In this document: positions 16,711 to 25,070 of the stretch, piece by piece
Numbering within the stretch: the stretch's first letter is position 1
Layout of the letters: each line of letters opens with the position of its first letter
Source: JACCSI01 sp035575715
GTDB lineage: Bacteria > Acidobacteriota > Vicinamibacteria > Vicinamibacterales > UBA2999
Direction of reading: 5' to 3'
Assembly (NCBI GenBank): GCA_035575715.1
Contig: DATLXN010000043.1
Span: 1-64,000 of the forward strand
DNA: 64,000 bases
Translations under genes and position numbers: made by a program
Notes under the pieces: model-generated
Seen by the model: the letters and a program-made list of their open reading frames with translations, nothing else
The model's database searches: none
Told to the model about the DNA's origin: nothing

Positions 16711-17801
16711 AGGAACGAAGCCATCTCCGCGGCGACCGCCTGGTGCTCATCGTGACCGACGACCGCGCGCAGGTTGCGGATCCGCGCCGATGTCGTCGGG
16801 CGCTCGGCCGCAAGAAACCGCTCTTTGGCCCGCCGCAGGCGCTTAATCGCGTCGTCAATCCGCGCCTTCCGAATCACGCCGCTTTCAACCGCCTTGACCA
16901 GTGCCTCCAGTGTCGCCGCTTGGAGTTGGACATCACCGCTGCAGATTAGCAGTCCATCGCAGCCCGCACGGATGGCATCGACCGCTGCCGTGGGCACCGG
17001 CATCCGCGAACTCACCGCTTTCATCTCGAGGTCGTCGCTCAGGATGACGCCGTCGAAGCCCAATTCATCGCGTAACAGGTCCTGCACAATGAGCGGTGAC
17101 AACGTCGCAGGTCGCTCTTCGTCGAGCGTCGGCACCAGCACGTGGGCAGTCATGATGAATGCCACACGCTCGGCGATCGCCGCTCGAAAGGGCTCGAATT
17201 CCACGGCGCGCAGGCGGTCGGGGGGATGCTCGACCAGCGGCAACTCGAAATGCGAGTCGGTGCTGGTGTCGCCATGTCCCGGAAAATGTTTCCCGCAGGC
17301 GGCCACACCTTCACTCTGCAGCGTCCGGACAATGACCGCGCCAAGTCGCGCAACCTGTTCAGCGTGTCCGGCCAGCGCGCGGTCGCCAATCACCGGGTTC
17401 TTTGGATTGGTGTGGATATCCAGGACCGGGGCGTAATCCAGGGTGATGCCCACAGCTGTGAGTTCGCGCGCCAACGCGCGGGCAAAGCGCTCCGCGAGGT
17501 CGTCGGACCCGGCGCGGCCGAGCACCGCCATCGGCGGCCACCGGGTAAACGGCTCTTTCAGCCGGGCGACCCGGCCGCCTTCCTGGTCGACGCTGACCCA
17601 GGCCGGCATGTCGCGGCCCAGGGCTTCGATGTCAGCGGCGAGTTCGGCGACCTGCTCGGGGGCTTCGACGTTACGGCTGAACAGAATGGCCCCGCCCAGA
17701 TCAAACTCCCGCGCCAGCCCGCGCCATTCTTCCGGCACGGTCGTCCCTGGAAAGCTGCCAATCAAGAGCTGACCGATTTCACGAGAAGTCGCTAGCGGCA
17801 T
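16707..17801 (-). CDS. nagZ: Beta-N-acetylhexosaminidase (GH3 family)
   Basis: A 364-residue family-3 glycosidase that releases GlcNAc from GlcNAc-anhydroMurNAc peptides during cell-wall recycling. It shows SVDQEGGRVARL, the NagZ catalytic loop GKHFPGHGDTSTDSH and the nucleophile strand GVILSDDLEMKAV. It has no signal peptide. The ATG at 17801 is preferred to an upstream TTG at 17810, which would sit only two bases from a TATAAT box. It heads the recycling operon nagZ-ldcA-mpl and faces a GHMP kinase gene across a 23-base gap. Confidence 0.92.
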   Translation of the reverse strand: MPLATSREIGQLLIGSFPGTTVPEEWRGLAREFDLGGAILFSRNVEAPEQVAELAADIEALGRDMPAWVSVDQEGGRVARLKEPFTRWPPMAVLGRAGSDDLAERFARALARELTAVGITLDYAPVLDIHTNPKNPVIGDRALAGHAEQVARLGAVIVRTLQSEGVAACGKHFPGHGDTSTDSHFELPLVEHPPDRLRAVEFEPFRAAIAERVAFIMTAHVLVPTLDEERPATLSPLIVQDLLRDELGFDGVILSDDLEMKAVSSRMPVPTAAVDAIRAGCDGLLICSGDVQLQAATLEALVKAVESGVIRKARIDDAIKRLRRAKERFLAAERPTTSARIRNLRAVVGHDEHQAVAAEMASFL

Positions 17802-17811
17802 GGTGCTCAAA

Positions 17812-17819
17812 ATTATAAT
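17812..17819. promoter_or_regulatory. Overlapping divergent -10 boxes
   Basis: The palindrome ATTATAAT holds a TATAAT box on each strand (plus 17814-17819, minus 17817-17812). It sits in the 23-base gap between nagZ and the GHMP kinase gene. On the plus strand the GTG start follows 5 bases after the box, so the mRNA would be leaderless; on the minus strand the leader would be about 4 bases. No good -35 boxes are present, so the two promoters would compete for one site. Confidence 0.5.
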
Positions 17820-17824
17820 GGCGC

Positions 17825-18820
17825 GTGCGCATTACTGCTTCGGCTCCGACACGAATCGATCTGGCTGGGGGAACGATCGACATCTGGCCGCTCTATCTGT
17901 TCCACCATGGCGCGCAGACGCTCAACGCGGCCATCAGCCTGCGTGCGCACGTCCAGATCGAGAGCCGCGACGACGGCGCGGTCGAGATGGTGTCGGAGGA
18001 CACCGACCGGCGCGTGACGTTGCCGTCGCTGGCTCGCCTGCGTGACGACGAGACACTGCCGTTGCTGGGACGCATTGCCGCGGCCTTCGGCGCGACAGGA
18101 ATTTCGATCCGCACGCGCGGTGAATCGCCGGCCGGCGCCGGTATCGCCGGATCATCGGCCTTGAACGTCGCCGTGTGCGGCGCCATGGCCAGGTGGGCCG
18201 GGTCGACGGCCGATGCTGAGTCGCTGTTGGCGACGGCGATGAACGTCGAGGCGCAAGTGATCAAGGTCCCGACCGGGCTCCAGGACTATCGACCGGCCAT
18301 GTACGGCGGCATCGCCGCCCTGGAGCTTGGCGAGCACGGGCTCAAACGCATCCCGCTGGCGATCGACCCGCACGAACTGCAGCGCCGCATCGTTCTCTGT
18401 TACACCGGTGCCCCGCGCAATTCGGGCACCAACAATTGGGAGATCATGAAGCGTCATATCGATGGCGACCAGCATGTCTTCGACTGCTTTGAACGCATTC
18501 GGGATACGGCGGCGGCGATGCGTATTGCACTGGAGCGGGAGGATTGGGACGCGACAGCGCGCCATCTCGCCGAGGAGTGGAACAATCGCAAGCGACTCGC
18601 ACCGGGCGTGACCACGCCGCAGATTGACGATCTGATTGCACGCGCACGGGCGGCGGGTGCCGATGCGGCAAAGGTGTGTGGCGCCGGCGGCGGCGGGTGC
18701 TTGTTCTGTCTGACCCCACCCGATAAGAAGACCGCGGTCGAACAGGCGCTGACCTCCGGCGGCGCCCGTCTCCTGCCCTTCACCATCGAGACCGACGGAC
18801 TGCGGGTCGACGTCGACTAG
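17825..18820 (+). CDS. GHMP-family sugar kinase
   Basis: A 331-residue GHMP kinase. It opens with SAPTRIDLAGGTIDIWPLY, has the ATP loop GESPAGAGIAGSSALN and the C-terminal motif VCGAGGGGCLFCL. The layout is closest to the heptose-7-phosphate kinase (HddA) and related sugar-kinase group rather than mevalonate or homoserine kinases. Facing nagZ across a shared promoter, it might phosphorylate an amino sugar released in wall recycling, or a heptose for lipopolysaccharide; the sequence does not decide. The GTG start fits a leaderless mRNA. polX follows directly. Confidence 0.8.
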   Translation: MRITASAPTRIDLAGGTIDIWPLYLFHHGAQTLNAAISLRAHVQIESRDDGAVEMVSEDTDRRVTLPSLARLRDDETLPLLGRIAAAFGATGISIRTRGESPAGAGIAGSSALNVAVCGAMARWAGSTADAESLLATAMNVEAQVIKVPTGLQDYRPAMYGGIAALELGEHGLKRIPLAIDPHELQRRIVLCYTGAPRNSGTNNWEIMKRHIDGDQHVFDCFERIRDTAAAMRIALEREDWDATARHLAEEWNNRKRLAPGVTTPQIDDLIARARAAGADAAKVCGAGGGGCLFCLTPPDKKTAVEQALTSGGARLLPFTIETDGLRVDVD

Positions 18821-20581
18821 ATGGCCCTCGACAACCTCTCGATCGCCCGCATCCTCGGCGAGATCGGCGACATGCTCGAGTTGAAGGGCGACAACCCGTT
18901 CAAGATCCGCGCGTATCGCAATGCCGCGGACAGCGTCGCCAACAATCCGGACCCGGTCGCCGGACTGGACGCTGCCCAACTGCGCGACTGGTCTGGGATC
19001 GGGAAAGACCTGTCGGCCAAAATTGTCGAGATCTGCGCGTCAGGGACGTGCGGCATCTATCAGGACTTGGTCGCCCACTTCCCTCCCAGCCTGCTGGAGT
19101 TGCTGCGGCTGCAAGGCGTCGGCCCGAAGACCGTCGCGCTGCTCTACGGCGAGCTGCAGATCGCCTCGCTCGATGATCTCGAGGCCGCCGCGAAATCCGG
19201 CCGCCTGCGTGCGCTCAAAGGGATGGGCGCCAAGAAGGAGCAGCTGCTGCTCCGTTCGCTGGAGGAGCGCAAACAGCATGCGAACCGCCATCTGCTCGCG
19301 GACGCCGCCGGCGTCGCCGGCAAGCTGGTCGATCACCTGCTGTCGCACGTGCCCGGCGCCACTTTCGAAGTGGTCGGCAGCGTGCGGCGCGGGACAGACA
19401 CGTGTGGCGACATCGATATCCTGGCGACCGTCGCAAGTGCCGGCGCCGGGGCGGACGGGGCGACTGCCGCGGTGATGAACGTCTTTACCTCGTATCACCT
19501 GGTCGAACGGGTGTTGGCGCATGGCGAGACCAAGTCGAGTGTGCTGGTTCGTGGCGGGTATCAGGCCGACCTTCGCCTGGTGGCGACCGCCAGCCGCGGC
19601 GCCGCACAGCAATATTTCACCGGCTCCAAGGCACACAACATCGCCCTGCGCGATCGCGCGCTGGAACGCGGGCTGCGGCTGAACGAGTACGGCCTGTTTC
19701 GCGCCGCCGACGACTGTCGCCTCGCCGGTGAGACCGAGGAAAGCATTTACGCTGCGCTGGAGCTGGCGTGGATCCCGCCGGAGTTGCGCGAGATGCGTGG
19801 CGAGTTCGAAGCGGCCGCCGAGCGCCGCTTGCCGCAGCTCCTGAAACTTGGCGACCTCCGCGGCGACCTGCACATGCACACCACCGCAACCGACGGGAAA
19901 GAAGAGCTCGAGGCGATGGTGCTGGCCGCCCGTGATGCCGGACTCGAGTACATCGCGATCACCGACCACAGCAAGGCACTGGCGATGGCCAACGGCCTGG
20001 ACGAAACACGCGCGCTGGCGCATGCCGCGCGGATCCGCGAGATCGATGCGCGCATCGACGGTATCCGGGTCCTGGCCGGCATTGAATGCGACATCCTGCC
20101 GGACGGCTCGATGGATCTCGCCGCCGATTGCCTCGCTCAACTCGACATCGTCATCGCATCGATCCACAGCGCCATGCGCCAGGAAGAGGCCGAAATTACC
20201 GCTCGAATTATCCGAGCGATCGAGCATCCCTACGTCGACATCGTGGCCCACCCGACCAATCGCGCTTTGTTGCGCCGGGAATCGACGCGGATGAATATCG
20301 ATCAGGTCGCGACCGCCGCGGCGGCGCACGGCGTGGCGCTGGAAATCAATTGCCAGATCGACCGGCTCGATCTGTCCGATATCCATGCGCGGCTGGCCCG
20401 CGAGCGCGGGGTCAAACTGGTGATCTCGAGCGACGCCCACTCGCGCGGCGCCCTGGCCTTGAAGCGGTGGGGGGTCGTGGTGGCGCGGCGCGCCTGGGCC
20501 ACACCAGCTGATGTCTTGAATACGCTGCCATTCGAAGACTTCCGACGCGCATTGCGCCGTAACCGGGCCAAGGCCGCATGA
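18821..20581 (+). CDS. polX: DNA polymerase/3'-5' exonuclease PolX
   Basis: A 586-residue family-X polymerase with a PHP phosphoesterase tail, used in base-excision and gap-filling repair. The N-terminus is a helix-hairpin-helix domain (IGKDLSAKIVEI, LQGVGPKTVALLYGE). The polymerase palm has GSVRRGTDTCGDIDIL with the metal-binding Asp pair, and the PHP domain begins around residue 345 with DLHMHTTATDG and later SSDAHSRG. The ATG follows the GHMP kinase stop with no gap. The length equals that of Bacillus and Deinococcus PolX. Confidence 0.93.
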   Translation: MALDNLSIARILGEIGDMLELKGDNPFKIRAYRNAADSVANNPDPVAGLDAAQLRDWSGIGKDLSAKIVEICASGTCGIYQDLVAHFPPSLLELLRLQGVGPKTVALLYGELQIASLDDLEAAAKSGRLRALKGMGAKKEQLLLRSLEERKQHANRHLLADAAGVAGKLVDHLLSHVPGATFEVVGSVRRGTDTCGDIDILATVASAGAGADGATAAVMNVFTSYHLVERVLAHGETKSSVLVRGGYQADLRLVATASRGAAQQYFTGSKAHNIALRDRALERGLRLNEYGLFRAADDCRLAGETEESIYAALELAWIPPELREMRGEFEAAAERRLPQLLKLGDLRGDLHMHTTATDGKEELEAMVLAARDAGLEYIAITDHSKALAMANGLDETRALAHAARIREIDARIDGIRVLAGIECDILPDGSMDLAADCLAQLDIVIASIHSAMRQEEAEITARIIRAIEHPYVDIVAHPTNRALLRRESTRMNIDQVATAAAAHGVALEINCQIDRLDLSDIHARLARERGVKLVISSDAHSRGALALKRWGVVVARRAWATPADVLNTLPFEDFRRALRRNRAKAA

Positions 20582-20802
20582 CCACGCCGATCGACGAGAT
20601 CAAGCAGATTTATTTCTCGGCATCGAAAGCGTCGATCGCCAAGGACTTCGAGCGCGCCATTGACTTGTTGAAATCGATGCCGGCCGAAGAGGACCGCGAA
20701 CGCGCCGCGGTCTACATGGACGGTCTGGCACAGATGCGCTCGCAGTGGGGCGGTGCGCCAGGTCGAGTCGGTGGGTCGGCTCGGTCGGGTCGGAAAACCT
20801 AG
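20578..20802 (+). CDS. Small hypothetical protein downstream of polX
   Basis: A 74-residue protein whose ATG overlaps the polX stop (ATGA), so it is probably translated with it. The first 55 residues form two helices of tetratricopeptide character (FERAIDLLKSMPAEEDRERAAVYMDGLAQM); the tail is Gly, Arg and Ser rich and looks disordered. Similar short proteins are often trailed behind larger genes in related genomes. Function unknown. It converges with the next gene, ending 2 bases from its stop. Confidence 0.55.
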   Translation: MTTPIDEIKQIYFSASKASIAKDFERAIDLLKSMPAEEDRERAAVYMDGLAQMRSQWGGAPGRVGGSARSGRKT

Positions 20803-20804
20803 GC

Positions 20805-21575
20805 CTACACGGCCTGGAGGCGCTTGCGAACCGCCAACCGCAGCGACTCGGGAATGTTGCGGTCGGTCGACAGTTTCTTTACGTCGCTGTCATTGAGGCG
20901 ATTGAGGAGCGTCATCGACACCGCCAGCGGCGTCTTGGAGTTCTTGACCAGCCCCAGCACGATGCCGTAATTCTTGACCCACGCGCGGGTGTGACCAATC
21001 GTGCGCAGCACGTCTTCGCCGACGCTGCCCATCTTGGCGAATGCTTCGACTTCCGACTCGGTCATCTTGGGGCTGCTCAGCACCGCCAGGGCGACCAGTT
21101 TGTTCGAATCGCGGATCAGCACGCCGCGCATCTCGCGGGTGCCCTTCATGGCCGCCTGCACCTTTTCCGGCACCGACATCGTCGCCAGCCGCTGCAGCAC
21201 CGACATCTTGTCGTCGTCAGTCATGGCTTCAGAGCCGTAGTCGTTCTCGTCCTGGTCGAGGAGTGGAGCCTCGACGTCCGGCAAAGGAACGGCCGCCGGC
21301 TCGATGCCGCGCTTGATAAAGAAGTCACGCAGTTCCGCCGGCACATCACTGCGGGCGATGAAGCCGCTGAGCAGATCTTCCGGGATGGCTTTCAGTGTGG
21401 CTTCCGCGGTGTCGCGGATCTCGCTGTCGTGGTCGCTCGACAACAGCAGCAGTAACCCGAGCTGCTCGATCGGTCGCGGCGCGATAGCGCCCTGGGCGGC
21501 GAGCAAACGCACATCGCGGGCGACTTCGCCGCGACGAAAAAAGTCAAGCAGCGGCGTGCGTAGACCGACTTCCAT
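20805..21575 (-). CDS. Helical-repeat protein, unknown function
   Basis: A 256-residue, mostly helical protein without signal peptide or membrane segment. It reads as HEAT-like repeats (GLLLLLSSDHDSEIRDTAEATLKAIPEDLL, then two later helical pairs) split by an acidic linker around residue 105-120. The C-terminal part repeats short helices ending RLNDSDVKKLSTDRNIPES. It may be a scaffold protein. The RodZ-like gene is upstream with a 44-base gap. I do not recognise a named family. Confidence 0.65.
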   Translation of the reverse strand: MEVGLRTPLLDFFRRGEVARDVRLLAAQGAIAPRPIEQLGLLLLLSSDHDSEIRDTAEATLKAIPEDLLSGFIARSDVPAELRDFFIKRGIEPAAVPLPDVEAPLLDQDENDYGSEAMTDDDKMSVLQRLATMSVPEKVQAAMKGTREMRGVLIRDSNKLVALAVLSSPKMTESEVEAFAKMGSVGEDVLRTIGHTRAWVKNYGIVLGLVKNSKTPLAVSMTLLNRLNDSDVKKLSTDRNIPESLRLAVRKRLQAV

Positions 21576-21619
21576 TAAGGGTGATTGTAGTAAAACGGCA
21601 GGACGTTAGTGCGCCGGAT

Positions 21620-22006
21620 TCACCGGCTTCGAGATATCGACCAAGCCCCTGCGATGATCGGAATCAGCCCGCCCATCACCCCGAGGATGCTGCGCCAGGC
21701 GCTGCGCGACGGTGGTGGTGTGACTACTACCGCGGCCGTACCGGTCTCGGGCAAATCGTCTGGATGCTGCGCGAGGAACGCGCGCAAGGTTTTTTCGGGA
21801 TCGAGGCCGACTTCTTCCGCATAGACGCGAACGATGGCGCGGCGGTAAATGCCGCCAGGCAAGATCTTGATGCGATTATTTTCCAGCGCGTCGAGGGTGC
21901 GTACAGACAGCTTGCTCGCGTCGGCGATTTGCCGCAGCGTCAATCCGCGCTGTTCGCGCGCGACCCGAAGGCTCGCGCCGAAGTCCTGTGCGCCGTGCTC
22001 GGTCAT
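21620..22006 (-). CDS. RodZ-like helix-turn-helix membrane protein
   Basis: A 128-residue protein with an N-terminal HTH (FGASLRVAREQRGLTLRQIA, then LSVRTLDALENNRIKILPGGIYRR) of the RodZ type, a Thr/Pro linker and a single membrane segment (ILGVMGGLIPIIAGAW) near the end. RodZ links MreB to the membrane in rod-shaped cells. This form lacks the large periplasmic domain, so it is a short version. It could alternatively be a simple membrane-anchored regulator. Confidence 0.75.
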   Translation of the reverse strand: MTEHGAQDFGASLRVAREQRGLTLRQIADASKLSVRTLDALENNRIKILPGGIYRRAIVRVYAEEVGLDPEKTLRAFLAQHPDDLPETGTAAVVVTPPPSRSAWRSILGVMGGLIPIIAGAWSISRSR

Positions 22007-22048
22007 CGGACCAATCTGTTCACAAACGAATCGGTTGAGTGACCCATG

Positions 22049-22747
22049 TTAAGGCTGCCTATCTGGGCTGTCAAAAGAAAACCGCAGATTTGTGACCATT
22101 TGTTGCACCGTTATCGCCACTTCGTCGATCGGAACGTTGGGCGCCAGCGCCCCAATCAGGGCGACCCCGCGAGCCCCGGCCCCACGGACTGCGGCGGTTG
22201 TCGAAGGGCTGATCCCACCCACTGCCCAGACCGGGCACTCGCCTGCCCCGTTCACCACGTCCGCCAGACCCTGGCACCCCAAAGGCGCCAAGCCCGGTTT
22301 TGACGGGGTGTCGAACACGTGACCTGCAATCAAGTAATCGGCTTCCCGCGCTAAAACTGCAGAGGCAGCACTGTGCACCGACTGGCCGACAAGGAAGTCG
22401 GCAGGCGCCACACCGCGCACCTGACGAATCGACAGGCTGCCCTCCCGCAGATGGATGCCGTCGGCACCTGCCGCCAGCGCCACATCCAGTCGATCATTGA
22501 CGACCACCCGCGTGCGGGTGCCGGCCGCGGCCGCGAGGCACCCCCGCACCACCGCGGTCAGTGCCCGCGCCGCCAGGTCGCGTTCACGAATCTGCACGAT
22601 GTCAACGCCGCCGGCGATTGCGCCACGCAGCTGCTCGCTTAACGCCTCGCGCCAGTGCGCGCCACCACCCCCTGCGGCGATTAATCGCCGACGATCGGTG
22701 ATCAGGCAGATAACGGGTTCAGCGAAGCGAGGAGCCTGGGCGGTCAC
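22049..22747 (-). CDS. thiE: Thiamine phosphate synthase family protein (ThiE/TenI)
   Basis: A 232-residue TIM-barrel protein. It has CLITDRRRL, the signature DIVQIRERDL, VVVNDRLDVALAAGADGIHL, VGQSVHSAASA and VWAVGGISP, the marks of ThiE, which joins the thiazole and pyrimidine parts of thiamine. TenI, a thiazole tautomerase of the same fold, is hard to separate by eye. The GTG at 22747 is chosen; a longer frame to 22891 is only the shadow of the gene upstream. It overlaps that gene by 29 bases. Confidence 0.82.
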   Translation of the reverse strand: MTAQAPRFAEPVICLITDRRRLIAAGGGGAHWREALSEQLRGAIAGGVDIVQIRERDLAARALTAVVRGCLAAAAGTRTRVVVNDRLDVALAAGADGIHLREGSLSIRQVRGVAPADFLVGQSVHSAASAVLAREADYLIAGHVFDTPSKPGLAPLGCQGLADVVNGAGECPVWAVGGISPSTTAAVRGAGARGVALIGALAPNVPIDEVAITVQQMVTNLRFSFDSPDRQP

Positions 22748-23009
22748 TGACCTGAGGCGATTCGTTCGGCAACCCATCGCGGCGGGCGCGCGAACCGAAA
22801 ATGTCAGCCAGTTCGGCGAGTGCCGCGAGCACGTTGACCACACCGAGGCCCGACACCGCCCCGCGCACGAAGTTGTTATGGAGGAAGCCACGCAGGGACG
22901 GCAGCACTTGGGCGAAGTAGTTCCGATCCCAGAACGCCGACCAGGGGATCAGGATCAACAGCAGGCCCGCCTCGAGCAGCAGGGCAACTACAAGCAGTCG
23001 TCTGAACAG
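22719..23009 (-). CDS. Small membrane protein, probable CTG start
   Basis: A protein of about 96 residues. The frame has no ATG, GTG or TTG before 22958, which would cut into a hydrophobic segment (LLVVALLLEAGLLLILIPW). A CTG at 23009 keeps the whole segment and has AAAAGG 9 bases upstream, inside the end of the TPR gene, so CTG is the likely start. After the N-terminal membrane helix come WDRNYFAQVLPSL and a second moderately hydrophobic helix GAVSGLGVVNVLAALAEL. Similar short membrane proteins exist in related bacteria, without known function. Confidence 0.55.
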   Translation of the reverse strand: MFRRLLVVALLLEAGLLLILIPWSAFWDRNYFAQVLPSLRGFLHNNFVRGAVSGLGVVNVLAALAELADIFGSRARRDGLPNESPQVSDRPGSSLR

Positions 23010-23015
23010 GGCGGG

Positions 23016-25070
23016 TTACCTTTTGGATTGAGCCTTCGATAGCTGGTCGATGCGCGCCGCGACGTCGCGGTAGCCACCGGATTCAGCATCGAGTTCGACA
23101 AACACCGCCAGAGCGCGGGCGTGCTCGCCGGATTGTTCGAGAGTTGCCGCCAGGTCGTAGAGCAGCGCATGATTCGCGTCCGGCGTCGGCGCCGGCGCCT
23201 CGGCGGCGCGCTCGAACCACTCGATCGCGTGCGCGGTATCGCCGCGCTCCAAATGCATCGCGGCCAATAAGGCGGCCGCGTCGAAGCGCTGCCGCGGTGA
23301 GCGCACTGCCGCCTCGAGCGCCGTCATTGACTCGTCAATCATGCCGAGGTCGCGATAGGTCAGCGCCAGTTGATACTGCTCGGCCGCTGCCTCCTCCGCG
23401 GAATCACGGCCCGCTTCCTCGCGTCGCTGCTGGAACACCTGTTCCAGCGACCGCGGCGCTGTGCCCGGAGCGGCGGCCGGGGATGCGGCGGTTGGTGCCG
23501 GCGGGCTGGGCTCCGGTTCATCGAACAGCGCGGAGTCGAGATCAATGACCTCCTCTTCCTGCACCTGGGCCTGCACCGGCACCGGCACCGGCGCGCGGAC
23601 GACGGCTGGCGGCGGTGGGTCGTCTTCGAAAAAGATCCCTTCGTTGAGGTCGAGTTTGTCCGTCGCCAGGAATGGACTTTCGCCGCTCAAACGTTCGGCG
23701 ATGATCCCATCGGGGTCGGCCTCGCCGAGCATCACCAGAGCGCGGCGGAAGCGTTCGATGTTGGCGCGGTTCCAGGGTTCGCGGGCCACCAGGTCTTCGC
23801 TGATGATGCGCGCCTCGAGTCCTCGGCCGACCTCGAGATAGGCGTCAGCCAACTGCGCTTGCGCCTCGTACATCGTCGCCTCGAGGCCGCCGTCGACGCA
23901 CACCTCCACCAGTCGCATCAGCGCGATGACGTGATAGCGCACACGGGTGACGAATTCATGCAGCGCAGCGGCTGCGGCCGCGAAATCTTTGTCCTGCAGC
24001 GCCGCGTCGGCAACCACGTCGATGCACTGATACCCGGCATCTGGCGAGGCCTCCGCCAACCGGCATCCCAGGGCAACCCCAGCCTCGCGCTGCGTCGCGT
24101 CAATGGCGAGCGCCTCCGCAACGGCCGCGCGCCCTTCCTCCAGGCGTCCGGAGCTCAGCTCGATTTCGGCCAGCGCGAGCCATAGCGGCGCACTGCGGCC
24201 GGCCGTCTCGGCGCTGAGATAGGTGCGCGCGCGCGCCATATCTCCTTTCGCGGCGTAGGCTTGCGCCAGACCGGCGCGGACCTGCAAGTCGCCGGGATCG
24301 AGGGTCGCGACCTGCGCGAGGACGTCGAGCACGTCGTCCATTCGACCGGCGGCTTCGAGTGCGGCAGCGACATCTTTCAGTTCAGAGGCGCCGCTGGCCA
24401 CCGCCCGCGCGCGCGCGACATCGCCGCTGCGCAGATAGCCATTCAGCAAGCGGGTGCGAACTGCGGTGTCGGCGGGACTGAGTTCGAAGGCCGCCTGAAA
24501 CGCGGCGAGCGCCTCGGCGGCGCGATCCTGCTTTTCGAGCTTGAATGCGACGTCACGGAATTCGCGCAGGGCGGTCGGCGTGTCGCCCATTTCCACCGCG
24601 GCGCGTGCGGCGCCGAGCCGTGCGTCGAGATCCTCCGGATCGAGCGTGCCGATCCGAATATTGATCTCGGCAGCGCCCTTTTTGTCGCCCCGGGCCTTCC
24701 GCCGTTCGGCGACGACCTTGAACGCATTCTTGGCGTCGGCGAGCAGCCCCTGCTTCGCGGCAATGTCTCCGGATTGCAGCAGCGCGTACTCGTCGTCGGG
24801 TTTGACCTTGAGGACCTTCTTATAGAGTGCCGCGGCCTTGGGAAAAAAACCCTCGGCGGCAAAGTGATCGGCAATGCGGGTGAACTGCGCCAAACCCTTG
24901 TCGACCTGATTGGCGCGGACATACAAGTCGCCCAGTGCGTTGGCGGTGTTCCAGTCCTTCGGCTGCGCCTCAACGATTTTCACGTACTCCGTGATCGCGA
25001 CTTCGATCCGGCCTTGGCGCAGCGCCTTTTCGGCAGTCTTTAACGCGGCTTCGCGATCGAAGGGAGCCAT
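23016..25070 (-). CDS. Large tetratricopeptide-repeat protein
   Basis: A 684-residue cytoplasmic protein built almost only of TPR helices, for example YVKIVEAQPKDWNTANALGD and YKKVLKVKPDDEYALLQSG. Around residues 480-560 an acidic, Pro- and Ala-rich linker (VPVPVQAQVQEEEVIDLD) separates the long N-terminal array from a shorter C-terminal one. No signal peptide. TPR arrays mediate protein-protein contacts; a role in motility or secretion assembly is possible but not shown. Its start overlaps the rnhB stop by one base. Confidence 0.8.
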   Translation of the reverse strand: MAPFDREAALKTAEKALRQGRIEVAITEYVKIVEAQPKDWNTANALGDLYVRANQVDKGLAQFTRIADHFAAEGFFPKAAALYKKVLKVKPDDEYALLQSGDIAAKQGLLADAKNAFKVVAERRKARGDKKGAAEINIRIGTLDPEDLDARLGAARAAVEMGDTPTALREFRDVAFKLEKQDRAAEALAAFQAAFELSPADTAVRTRLLNGYLRSGDVARARAVASGASELKDVAAALEAAGRMDDVLDVLAQVATLDPGDLQVRAGLAQAYAAKGDMARARTYLSAETAGRSAPLWLALAEIELSSGRLEEGRAAVAEALAIDATQREAGVALGCRLAEASPDAGYQCIDVVADAALQDKDFAAAAAALHEFVTRVRYHVIALMRLVEVCVDGGLEATMYEAQAQLADAYLEVGRGLEARIISEDLVAREPWNRANIERFRRALVMLGEADPDGIIAERLSGESPFLATDKLDLNEGIFFEDDPPPPAVVRAPVPVPVQAQVQEEEVIDLDSALFDEPEPSPPAPTAASPAAAPGTAPRSLEQVFQQRREEAGRDSAEEAAAEQYQLALTYRDLGMIDESMTALEAAVRSPRQRFDAAALLAAMHLERGDTAHAIEWFERAAEAPAPTPDANHALLYDLAATLEQSGEHARALAVFVELDAESGGYRDVAARIDQLSKAQSKR

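Noticed and set aside
19040..20440. A 466-codon minus-strand frame opposite polX
   Set aside because: Shadow of polX codon bias; no motif, no start signals.
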